Below, one piece after another: positions 42,931-54,343 of a stretch of 64,000 bases of DNA. The position numbers and the translations under genes were made by a program. The DNA is from Pseudorasbora parva. Taxonomy: Eukaryota; Chordata; Actinopteri; Cypriniformes; Gobionidae. Position 1 is the first letter of the stretch; the number at the start of each line of letters is the position of its first letter. The notes beneath the pieces are model-generated. The model had not been told where the DNA came from. It saw only the letters and a list, made by a program, of their open reading frames with translations, and ran no database searches. The stretch spans positions 25,883,203-25,947,202 of the forward strand of contig NC_090178.1 of NCBI RefSeq assembly GCF_024679245.1. Direction: 5' to 3'.

Positions 42931-44259
42931 ATTATCCCGCTTATTACACAGCTACTAGTCTCAAATAAATTAGACACAAAATATTGTCTTGAGATTAAAT
43001 ATTTTATTAGCTCTTACGCAAAGCTTCCGCTAAGAAAAAACGTTCCAAACTGCTTTAAGCCTTTATCTATTGCTGCTAAATGTTGAAAATGAATGCTGAA
43101 AGGGTTAGTTCACCCAAAAATTAAACCAAGCCTATGATTTACTCACCCTCAAGCATTATAGGTGTATATGACATTCTTCTTTCAGACAATTACAATCGGA
43201 GTTATATTTAAAAAGTCCAGGCTAACGTTAATCCAAGCAGTAGTTGTAGCGTTAGCTGTTTTTGAAGTCCATAAAAAATGCAGCTGTCCGTCAAATAATG
43301 TGCTCCGCGCGGCTCCGATGGGTTAATAGAGCCTTCTGATTCGAATTGATGCGGTTGTGTAAGAAAAATATCCATATTTAAAACTTTATAAAGGAAACCC
43401 GCCTTGAAGTCTTCCATTGTAGCCATAGCTGTTTAAGTATTTAACAGCCACAAGATGGCGCCAGCGTTAAGCATAGAAGTAGTACCGGTCAAGATAACTT
43501 TGTAGTACCCGTATGAGCGGTTGTTATCTGGAAATAACATACCGCTGGAATGCGCGATTGACCAATCAGAATCAAGTATTTCACAGAGCCGTGTAATAAG
43601 GTTATATAAAGCCTTAAAGTTGTGCATAATTAAGGGTGTGGTTACTTTGATTGACAGGTGGATGGCCATTTATCTGCCGTCTGTAGTCATTGCGTCACCT
43701 AAGCTCCGGCCACATCCCGCCTTTTTGCCCATTGTCTGTTATCCAGGAGTGACACGTGATGACACGCTCGCAAGATGGCACCACCCAGCTTGACTCTACT
43801 TTAAGCTTCAGAACGGCTTATCAGAGTCCCATGGGTGACGTCACGGACACTACGTCTATATTTATTTTTACAGTCTATGGTTAAAACACTTACTTTGCTT
43901 CGCATAGCTCAGTTTAAATAAATGTCTGCAGCTGCGAGCTGAGCTGTGAGTGCGACCCCACCCCCTATAAATGGGTTGCAAACCTGGAAATAGCTCCCTC
44001 TGCTGGCTGTAGCCTTTGGCCAAAAATTCCTCTGATGATGCAAATATCGTCAATTTGCGTCATCTGAGGAATTTTTCCAGAAATAAAATGCAAAAATTTC
44101 TTGTGTCAGGGGTATATTTACATTTACATTTAATCATTTAGCAGACGCTTTTATCCAAAGCGACTTACAAAAAAAGGGTAGAGCAATAGAAGCAACGAAA
44201 CAAACAAAGCCAACAACCTGTAAGAGCTGTAAGAAATCTCAATTAATTAGCAGAGGACA

Positions 44260-44297
<38 letters not shown>

Positions 44298-44625
44298 GCC
44301 AGCTACAACAAATACTCACGTACGGAAAATACAGAACACTGGATTTGGATAGCTAAGATAACAACCCATTAGGACTAAGGCTGATGCCCCAACTGTTGTC
44401 GTTAATGCGGATTCAGTGGCCCAATGGGTTGGTTTTGTATGGCATTCTAGCTAAACGCGCAGCAATAGCCATCGACAGCAATAGCCATCGACAGCAAAAA
44501 CTCACGTACGCAAAATACAGAACACTGGGTTTTGGTAGCTATGATAACTATGTAACATACCCGCCTGAAGGCACAAATCCGGATGAGAGACGTAGATATG
44601 ATCAGTAAGTGCTATTCTGTATTGG

Positions 44626-45594
44626 TCAAGTGCAATAGGAAAAGTGCAATTGGAAAAGATGTGTCTTAAGATGTTTTTTAAAAATGGCTACAGACTCGGC
44701 AGCACGAATTGAGATCGGCAGGTCATTCCACCAGGTGGGAACGGTCCAGGAAAATGTCCGTGAGAGCGATTTCATGCCTCTTTGGGAAGGAACCACGAGG
44801 CGCCGCTCATTCGCAGAACGCAAGCTTCTGGAGGGTGTGTAAGTCTGAACAATTGAGTTTAGGTATAATGGTGCAGAACCAGTGGTTGTTTTGTAGGCGA
44901 GAACTAGAGCCTTGAATTTGATGCGAGCAGCCATTGGCAACCAGTGCAGTTTGATGAAGAGAGGCGTAACATGCGTTCTCTTCGGCTCATTAAAGACCAC
45001 TCTCGCCGCTGCATTCTGGATCAGCTGCAAGGGTTTGATAGTGCATGCTGGAAGCCCAGCCAGAAGAGCATTACAATAATCCAGTCTGGAGAGAACAAGA
45101 GCTTGAACCAGGAGTTGTGCAGCCTGTTCTGATAGGAAGGGTCTAATCTTTCTAATGTTGTATAAAGCAAATCTGCAGGACCGGGCTGTTGCAGTAATGT
45201 GGTCAGTGAAGTTTAACTGGTCATCAATCACAACTCCAAGGTTCCTGGCTGTCCTTGATGGAGTTATGGTCGATGAACCAAGCTGAATGGAGAAATTTTG
45301 ATGAAGTGCTGGGTTGGTTGAGAAAACAAGTAATTCTGTCTTTGCAAGATTGAGTTTAAGATGATGCTCTTTCATCCAGTCAGAAATGTCTGTCAGACAG
45401 GCAGCGATACGAACACTGACTGTAGGATCATCTGGTTGAAATGAGAAGTAGAGTTGAGTGTCATCAGCATAGCAGTGATAGGAAAAGCCATGTTTCTGAA
45501 TGACGGAACCTAATGATGACATGTAGATGGAGAAGAGAAGTGGTCCAAGGACTGAGCCCTGGGGAACCCCAGTAGCTAGATGATGTGACTTAGA
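44626..45594 (-). pseudogene. L2 copy 2, C-terminal part of RT
   Basis: Contains 'YHCYADDTQLYFSF' through the C-terminus 'TVPTWWNDLP...LKTHLF'. It is continuous with 47048-48989 if the insertion is removed. The insertion falls between the palm motif near 'GVPQGS' and the upstream 'WRG' block. Confidence 0.88.
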
Positions 45595-47047
45595 CTGCCC
45601 TACAAAGGCAAAAGACCTTAACTCACTGGAGTGTGGAACTGAGAAAAATGACTTTAAAGATTTTTTTTTGTCCAGCCAAATTAGTTATAGGTAGGACACT
45701 GGAAATCTGGCATTTAGATGTTTTAATAATGACAATTATCTACATACACTTTTTTTTAACTCAAACTTGACTTTTGACCCCTATTTTGAAGTTACTGCAC
45801 TCTGCCTTTGTATTGTTTGCAAAAAATGTGGAGTCATGCCAAGGCAAAAGGCAGTAACTTCCATATTATCAATATTTGGTTGCTGATCACCATTTGCAAA
45901 ATCAATATAGTAACACCTTTATAAAATCTAATGATCATGGCATTTATTTTGGATGATTTACAATTAATTATAGCCATCTTCTTATTATTAAGGACACAAT
46001 ACCTCTAGTAAAGAGTATCTTCATTGGTGTGCAGCAAAACTTACAGGTTGATAGGTGACACTGAATTATATGAACAAGATAAGATTATTTCTAATGAGTA
46101 AACATTTGCATATATAATGCAAAGATATAAAAAATAGAACAAATAAAAAATCTTGTAAAAATGCATGGGATTGGAATAAGATAAATAGCAAATAGTGCCG
46201 CTGGTTAATCAAGGGTTAAGTTTGGCTATCACGCTCTAATGACAGCGCTGACTGGATCGGATTGCCCATTCGCTAAACAGAGTAATCATTTATTGCAATA
46301 TGTTTTTAATGTTTTTATCTAGTAAAAAAATGATACAATAGGCTACATAGCTTATACTTTTACATCTATGAATGAAAATCGCCTAGCCTAAAAGGACAAC
46401 TTTTAGATTGATGTGAACGACAAGTAGGAATAATTCTCAGAATGCTTGTGGATTAAACATCTCCGATGACGGTCATTGCCATGGATTTTATCGGGTTTAC
46501 AAGAAAAGGTAGGATATATGGATATAATTGCGAACTGTTACTACTGATTGTATACGTGATCGCACACTGTCACGACATTCGAGTAGCCTACACACACTCG
46601 TGCAGTGGGCAGCCCCAGACTGCCTGACAGCGCGCTGAGTGAATATTCTGCATTATGAAAACATGTATGACAGTACACAGGCTACACTGTAACTTAAACG
46701 CGGCAAACTTTAATAGACAGTAAAACAAAGGCGGGACACCATAACTGCATGTCGCCACCGTAACTTAATTTAGACGCATGGCTAAACAAAGGCAGAGGAC
46801 CGTAACTCAGTTTGAGCGTTCCAAAACAAAGGCAAAGAGCCGTAACTGCTGTTACGGTGTTCTGCCTTGGTTTCTCCTGGGCTTTTGGAAGTTACTGTTA
46901 AGACAATCCATAATTTTCTCGAAAAAACAACATAATTGACTAACGATATTTATCCACATGATAAAGGAGGTCTTGAATGTCCCAAAAATGTCAATAACTC
47001 ATTTTCGACCAAAAACGAAGTTACGGCCTTTTGCCTTTGCACGGCAG
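45595..47047. mobile_element. TIR element inserted in L2 copy 2 (4-bp TSD TAGA)
   Basis: The left end CTGCCCTACAAAGGCAAAAG and the right end inverted CTGCCGTGCAAAGGCAAAAG form imperfect TIRs of about 30 bp. TAGA flanks both sides (45591-45594, 47048-47051). The interior repeats the terminal motif 'aaaggcaaa..gccgtaact' at least six times in both orientations (for example 45840, 46728, 46793, 46828, 46850 and 47020). No transposase ORF. TSD length is compatible with several superfamilies. Confidence 0.75.
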
Positions 47048-48989
47048 TAGACACTACACCTCTCCATGACACCCTGTAGGACCTACCAGAGAGGTAAGAC
47101 CTGAACCACTGGAGGGCAGTTCCTGAGATACCCATCGTCTTAAGTGTTGACAGGAGGATCTGGTGGTTAACTGTGTCAAAAGCAGCAGACAGATCCAGCA
47201 GAATGAGCACTGAGGATTTGGAAGCTGCTTTTGCCAGTCTCAGTGCCTCAGTTACCGAGAGCAAGGCAGTCTCAGTCGAATGGCCGCTTTTGAAGCCGGA
47301 TTGGTTGTTGTCTAGGAGGTTGTCCCTTTCAAGAAACATAGAGAGTTGATTGAACACAACTCGCTCAAGGGTCTTTGCAATGAAAGGCAGAAGGGATACC
47401 GGTCGGTAGTTTTCTAAAAGTGCTGGATTCAGAGAGGGTTTCTTAAGCAGTGGGGTTACCCGAGCCTGCTTAAATGCTGTGGGAAAGGTTCCCGTATGAA
47501 GAGAAGTGTTGACAATGTGAGTGAGTGCAGGAGTGATTGAAGAAGAAATGGCCTGAAGGAGGTGAGTGGGTATAGAATCAAGTGGACAGGTAGTAGGGTG
47601 ATTGGAAAGGATGAGTTTAGAAATATCTGCCTCGGAGAGCGGAGAGAAGGATGGAAGCGTGTTCGTGTTAGTTGTTGAGATGTGTTTGTCAGTTTGTGAT
47701 GAGGAGAAGTGTTTGCTGATGAGGCATGTTTTGTTTGTAAAAAATGATGCAAAGTCATCAGCTGTAAGAGTTGATGAAGGAGGGGGAGGAGGAGGACAAA
47801 GGAGAGAGGAGAATGTTTTAAAGAGTTTGCGAGAGTCAGAGCATTTGTTGATTTTGTTGTGGTAGTATGTTGTTTTAGCAGTGGAGACATTTGTAGAGAA
47901 AGAAGAGAGAAGTGACTGATACAAGGTAAGGTCAGTATAGTTTTTAGATTTCCGCCATTTCCTCTCTGCCGCCCTGAGTCCAGAGCGATGTTCACGGAGA
48001 ACATCAGACAGCCAGGGGGCAGATGGGGTGGGGCGGGCTGGTCTGGATGAGAGGGGGCAAAAACTGTCTAAGGAGGATGTTAGAGTGGAGCAAAGAGTGT
48101 CGGTAGCACTGTTAGTGTCCAGTGCTGAGAACTGAGCAGGTGGAGGGAGTGAAGATGATACCATAGTGGATAGGCGAGAGGGAGAGAGGGAGCGTAGATT
48201 ACGCCGAAAGGTGATCTGTGTTGGAGTGCGTGTTGTATCAGGAGTCAGTATGAGGTTAAGAGTGATGAGAAAGTGGTCTGAGGTGTGTAATGGAGTAACT
48301 AAAGTGTTGTCCGTGGAGCAGTTGCGTGTGTATACAAGGTCTAATTGGTTACCTGATCTGTGAGTAGCCGTAGTAGATACTAACTTAAGGTCAAATGAAG
48401 TCAGTAGAGTGCTGAAGTCTGCAGCTAGGTGTTTATCAAGATGGATGTTGAAGTCACCAAGCAGAATCAGTGGAGTGCCATCCTCAGGGAAGCTAGAAAG
48501 TAACACATCCAACTCCTCCACAAAATTACCGAGGTGACCTGGAGGACGATAGACCACTACCACATGGATTTTAACAGGGTGAGTAACAGTGATTGAGTGC
48601 GATTCAAATGAACTGGCCGGTAGAGATGGTAATGGATCAAATTTCCAATCATTTGAGATAAGCAAACCAGTACCCCCACCCCTCCCAATAGGCCGAGGAG
48701 TGTGTGAAAAAGTTAAATTGGTTGAAAGGGCTGCAGGAGTGGCAGTGTCCTCTGGTTTGATCCAGGTCTCAGTTAGGGCCATGAGGCTGAGCTGAGAATG
48801 AGTCCCAATAGATGAAATGAAGTCTGCTTTGTTTACAGCCGACTGGCAATTCCAGAGACCAATTGGAATAGAGAGTAAAGTAGCAGAGGATGTTAGGATA
48901 TAGCGCAAATTATTAGGATTGCGGCGTCTCATGCGTACAGCGCGTGAATTACGAGTGCTAGTAGTTATAGTTGAGATTTGGAAGCACAT
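47048..48989 (-). pseudogene. L2 copy 2, endonuclease and N-terminal RT
   Basis: Open from the ATG at 48989 through the endonuclease ('WNCQSAVNKA', 'GDFNIHLD', 'SDHFLI') and RT up to 'RSYLSGRSYRVSWRG'. It then runs into the inserted element with a chimeric 28-residue tail that stops at 46950. Arg is intact at the position mutated to stop in copy 1. Confidence 0.9.
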
Positions 48990-49101
48990 GGTGAATACAG
49001 ATTAGAGAAAAGGCCAGATCGGAATTAGAAAAGAGCCGAACACAAATAATGAAAGGAAGATGATACTCAAGTGGCTTGTCGAGGTCCTTGCTCGAGAGGA
49101 G

Positions 49102-49218
49102 TTGCACAGGGAAGAGTTGAAGTCTTTACACTCGTCGGTCTTGCACAGGGAAGAGTTGAAGTCTTTACACTCGTCGGTCTTGCACAGGGAAGAGTTGAAG
49201 TCTTTACACTCGTCAGTC
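49102..49218 (-). repeat. 39-bp triplication in L2 copy 2 5'UTR
   Basis: 'ttgcacagggaagagttgaa' recurs at 49102, 49141 and 49180. Copy 1 has a single unit at about 41371. Confidence 0.9.
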
Positions 49219-49315
49219 TTCACACAAGGAGGGCTTCACACTGCCGCTTCCGCTGCCGCGGACTATCACGCTATTTATACTCACTTGAGTATCGTTATTG
49301 AAAGCAGCTGGGAAC

Positions 49316-49826
49316 GCCCCCAACAAACTGACTCCCAACGTGGCAAAGACCAAACAAATGCTAACTCAACAAATGCTAACTCCCACACACACCACCACAA
49401 TACACCAAAACTACTAATACACACCACTGCACCACACAGACACACTTATCCAACAACAAATGAACAAACAATCAAAAATGAGAAAAGTTACAAACACTTA
49501 CACAGTAGTTGTCTATCAGTCAGTCAATGCTTCACCTCTAACCAGCTGCTAACAAACACACGAGGCTTTTAATACCTTGCTGGCCACGCCCCCAACAAAC
49601 TGACTCCCAACGTGGCAAAGACCAAACAAATGCTAACTCAACAAATGCTAACTCCCACACACACCACCACAATACACCAAAACTACTAATACACACCACT
49701 GCACCACACAGACACACTTATCCAACAACAAATGAACAAACAATCAAAAATGAGAAAAGTTACAAACACTTACACAGTAGTTGTCTATCAGTCAATCAAT
49801 GCTTCACCTCACCCACTTCACCCACC
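49316..49826 (-). repeat. L2 copy 2 5' monomers, two units of about 272 bp
   Basis: Monomer starts at 49316 and 49588; diverged from the copy 1 monomers by small indels. Confidence 0.88.
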
Positions 49827-50498
49827 TATATGAAGGGGGGAAGCACAATCATTTGAATATACTCCAGGGTTTCTACTGATACAAAGCCATATGCTAATCG
49901 CTGAAGTTTTTAACGTTAACCACAACGGGTTACAACGGAAGACTTCAAGGAGTTCACACAAAAATGAAAATTAGCATATGATTTACTCACCCTCGAGTCA
50001 TCCTAGTTGTATATGACATTCTTCTTTCAGACGAATAAAATATTAAAAAAAGTCCTGGCTAATCCAAGCTTTATAATGGTAGTGATTGCTGCTCTGTTTT
50101 TGAAGTCCATAAAAGTGCATATAACCATCATATAACTGCTCCACATGGCTCTGGTGGGTTAATAAAGGCCTTTTGAAGCGAATCAATGCGTTTGCGTGAG
50201 AAAAATATCCACATTTAAAACTATAAAGTAAAGTAAAAGGCCTTATTAACTCCCTGGAGCAGTATGGTGCATGTTATTTGACAGACAGCTGCATGTTTTA
50301 TAGCCATAAAAACAGAGCTACAACTACTTCCATTATGATGCTTGGATTAACCAGGACTTTATAAATATATCTCTGATTTTATTTGTCTGAAAGAAGAATG
50401 CCATATGCACCTAGGATGACTTGATGGTGAGTATATCATGGGCTAATTTTCATTTTTGGGTTAACTATCATTTTCAGCATTCATTTTAACATGTGTGG

Positions 50499-50500
<2 letters not shown>

Positions 50501-50569
<69 letters not shown>
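50501..50569. repeat. Microsatellite (AT)n
   Basis: About 69 bp of AT at the border between the duplicated region and Elt-1 copy C. Confidence 0.95.
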
Positions 50570-50577
<8 letters not shown>

Positions 50578-52204
50578 TATATAACTATGACTGTTACGGC
50601 AGCAGAGAACCGGAACTCGGTCCCTCAGGGAGGCCTGCCACCTGATAACCATCCATGCTAGCTGCTCGAATGTCCATATAGAGGAGCTTGTTCTCAGGGA
50701 GGCCTGGTGAGGCCTACTGCCTGACAACAGTCAAAGCTAGCTGCCCGAGCATCCCAGGGCTCATTTACAGGGTGGCCTGGCGAGGCCTATTACCTGACAG
50801 TAAGGCTTCAGGCAAGCCTAGAGAGGCCTACTGCGTGTTAGCAGTCAATGCTAATTTGTCACAGAGACTGGGACCTGGGAACTCTCCTTCAGGGAGGCCT
50901 TATATGGATCACTAGCAATTTGTGTGAACTATCAGAGGTGACTTACCAATCAGGGGACTACCACCTAATTATCAGAAGCCTACCACCCAATAGCAAGTTT
51001 TCAGGGAGGCCTGGTGAAGCCTACCTGCTAGCAGACCATTGCAAGGAGTCCAGTGACTGAATACCAGGAACGTCTCCTCAGGGTAGGCCAGGTAATGCCT
51101 GCTACCCTACGGCAAAACCCCTTTAGGGAAGCCAAATGAGGCCTACTACCTGATAGCGAGCCATAAAGGGCCTACTAGTTGAAGAGGTTTCTGCTGCAGC
51201 CAACATCGTTGGGGAGAACCCTCCACGGCACACATGGGCCATGACATGGGGACTCTCTAGCAAGGAGGCCTGCTGAGGCCTACCACCTGTCCTGGAGTCA
51301 ACTGCCCGGACTGCCCAAGCTGGCTGCTTAAGCTGGCCTTCTTGAGCCCCTCCTGAGGCAGGTCCATCCCAGAGGCCCATAGAGCCCTCTGTGCGATGGC
51401 ATAGTCTCACTGGCAGTGCCTACAAGCATGGACCTAAAACACATTGCCAATAGCAATGTACTCTGCAAAAGAATGCCCTGAACCCTCCGAAGCGAGGGGA
51501 GTACAACTTACGTCACCTGCCTTCAGGGCGGCCATCTGCTTATCCAGCGGCCTGCCATATGTGCGAGGGTGTCATCCATGGCAATTCTTCGGCTTCAGGG
51601 GAGCATCCGACCAAACGCTCACGGAGCATAAGGTTGCAAAGTACAGCTCAATCCGAGCCCTAAAATGTGGAGCAGAAGACCCAGAGCAAGAGGTGAAGTA
51701 ATCAACACATACTACCAACTGGCTGTTACTTCCAGAATGAGGCCAGGGGCCGCCCAAAAGTAGCGGCCACAATAATCCCTGGGAGGCAGGGTTTAGCAAA
51801 TCTATAGTCTAACTGCACACAAGTGGAGACGCCTAACCCCACCTCACTACCGGCAAAGTCGCTATCCATTCAGCTTCACACCAACCTGCATTACTAAACA
51901 AACCCCATAAAGCAGAGAAGGAGGCGTTCATTGGCCGGAAAACTCTAAAATAAGAAGAGGCTGACTAGGGATGTAAATAGAAAAAAAGCCCTGCAATATT
52001 CAAGAAGAGGGCCCAGGGTGACCACTTCTTTCCATTGACCACGGGGGCGTATGAGAGGCTATGTTGGCCCTCGGCCCCGTCACCAGTCTTATGACCGTGA
52101 TGCCTCCCGCCTGCCTGGGACTGGGATCTCAGTGGTATGTGGGTGCCTGTGGCATTTGCGATGCTGGCCCTCGGGCCCCGCTATCGCTTGGCTTGTTTGT
52201 GGCA

Positions 52205-53095
52205 CAGTCTGCATCAGGGGCATTTTTTTTCATCCCTCTGATTGAGATCCCTCCTAGTACGCTTGTAACACCGACATGGTATATAGCTCGGTTCATTTGG
52301 TCCGAACCAAGGGCAAACAATTATACATTGTTGCATTTTTCAGCTTTTTTGGTTCCTTTTCACACCACACTGATTGCTTTGGTACGAACCAGTTGAAACG
52401 AACCAAAACGCAAGCACGTGACAACATCCACATCACTCATTGGCCATGGCGTATTTCCTAAACTGCTTTTTGATTGGTCAGAATTTTTGGAGTGGGAAAA
52501 TTCCAACAGAAGAGGCAAAGCCAGCAAACTATAACACTATGAAGAGACGACTGCGCGGGCTGGTTTTGTTCCCTGGCCATAATCTACTACACTGTGTGTA
52601 TTTACAACAGTATGCAAATACCTTTCTATAATGAAGCGCGGATGCGACGTGAAAACAACGTTCTAATGCACTGCAGACGGCGACCGCGCATCGCTCGTCA
52701 CTTCAAGCGGAGGCGTGCATTAATTATTAACTCTTGACATGCTCATCTTCCGAAAATATTGCCAACGATCTATCAGGTAATAATATCATGCACACAATGT
52801 CAGCACAGCTAACTACGGCAGCTGGTTCAGTCCAAAAATGATCAGTACTTTTGCAGTTGGTTCTGTTCGAGGTCGGATCACATTCTCACCACAAACGAAC
52901 CGCTCCAGAGTTCGTTTGAAATCGTACCGAGACCAGCTCTTCAAGGAGGTCTCGGTACGCTTGTTTGGTCCGCTTTTGGTGCGCACCCGAGTGCTATTGC
53001 TGCTTTCAGACCTGACCAAACGAACCGCACCAAAGAGGGAAACGAACTCTAGTACGATTCAAACAAACTAAATGAGGCAGGTGTGAAAGCACCCT
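52205..53095. mobile_element. Probable hAT-like non-autonomous element fragment in Elt-1 copy C
   Basis: Interrupts homology to copy B. It has 'ggttcatttggtccgaacca' on the left and 'ccaaacgaaccgcaccaaag ... aggtgtgaaagcaccct' on the right, resembling fish elements ending in 'gggtgctttcacacct'. The left end is not clear. Confidence 0.4.
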
Positions 53096-53907
53096 CTGTG
53101 TCCCTGCTTACCCGGATCTGAGATTACTCTTTAATGGTAATTCGTGGTGAGAACACATACCCATATCCACCCATCCTCCCAACATCAGCGTTTACAACCC
53201 GCTGATGTCAGAGAATACACTGAATATTGGTTCTTCAATGCCCTCTCAATCTCTTTAAGGACATCAGGAAGGAATGGAAAGCTCAACTGAGCCGATGGTT
53301 TTATGGCCGGGGAGAAATCGATCATTCAGTCTAATTCGAGCGATCTCTCCTCTAACGCGCCCACATAGCAGCCGCAGCCTGCTTGCAGTGTTCCATAACA
53401 TTCATCAGATCCGCATAATATGGTCAGGATGGCTGAGAAACTAATTTCCCTTCTCACCAGCCATCCCTAAGAGCACTTTCGATAGATATCATCAGTTGCC
53501 AGATCGCTGAAGGGAAACGCCTTCTTGTGACGATTGGCGAGCCCATCCAAGGAAACCATGACGTGCGTCCACGCTCAACCTTGGCGTGAGCGAGACCACA
53601 TCACTAGTCTCAGATGCAAAATCCTCTTCTCTCAGGAAGAGGAGAGTCAGACAAGTGCGTAACGATCTCTGATTGAAAAACCGCTCACATTGCACACAAA
53701 CAAACAAACAACTCCATAACGAGCTTGTCTGTGCACGCTCTTAATCCCAGGCAGAAAACAAATGATTATGGATTACCTTTTGACTTGAAGCATTCAGACA
53801 AAACAGTCCCTGAAGACGAAAAAGCTGGTGTCATGTTTGCAAGGCGCCCTTATATACTTCCTGGTCGCACCTTAATGACATCATAGGCTGTTGCCGGTCA
53901 AAGGATT

Positions 53908-54210
53908 TAGGCCCTGTCCCAAATGGCACCCTTAACCCTCACGGTCTTCCTCTGAGTCCGCACTTTCACAACGTAATGCCACTTTGACTGCCGGGAAGAA
54001 GTCCTCTGCGTAGCTCGCACCAGTGTGGGCTCGGCAGAAGTGTGCATCGAGGGCGCATAACGGTTGCAATAGGGACACTTCTGAGACATAAAATGACAAA
54101 TGGGACATGCTGCGGTCTCGTGGACAATACGGACACGCGCACGCAGTGGTCATTGTAAGTCCACAAGAACGAAAGTGCACATGAAGTGTGCCATTTGGGA
54201 CAGGGCCTTA
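53908..54210. mobile_element. 303-bp MITE
   Basis: The left 'taggccctgtcccaaatggc' and right 'gccatttgggacagggcctt' are near-perfect inverted repeats of 22 bp. Similarity continues inward ('cgcactttc' against 'gaaagtgca'). No ORF of note. Confidence 0.75.
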
Positions 54211-54343
54211 GTGGTGAGAATTTTGATTCTTTTAAGAGAATCGTTCATTTTCAGTTCATTCACCAAAATGATTCGTTCAGATTCGTTCACTGATTCGTTC
54301 AGTAATTTTTTTTTTAAATATTACATAAATATTGTCACAGGTG

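Larger units (their letters stand above)
37429..43596. mobile_element. TTACAC/TA element, second copy, split by L2 copy 1
   Basis: Duplicate of 33374-35098 produced by the tandem duplication. It is interrupted at 37845/42281 by the L2. Confidence 0.75.
44118..49826 (-). mobile_element. L2-clade LINE, copy 2, split by a 1.45-kb TIR element
   Basis: Same family and orientation as copy 1. The 3' tail with 'cagacgcttttatccaaagc' (reverse) is at 44118-44170. It is flanked by TATAT (44113-44117, 49827-49831), with the empty site in the left duplication copy near 35615. The homopolymer is at about 44263-44294. The RT region is cut at 45594/47048 by another transposon. The 5' end has two monomers of about 272 bp and a 39-bp triplication. 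Confidence 0.92.
36126..50344. repeat. Tandem duplication, right copy, expanded by two L2 LINEs
   Basis: Homology to the left copy runs 36126-37845, 42281-44117 and 49827-50344, about 4.07 kb in all; the gaps are the L2 insertions. At the right edge 'ccattatgatgctt' continues to 'ggattaacc', whereas at the internal junction the same bases continue into 'tagaagcat'. The breakpoint therefore lies in the microhomology ATGCTT. Confidence 0.9.
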
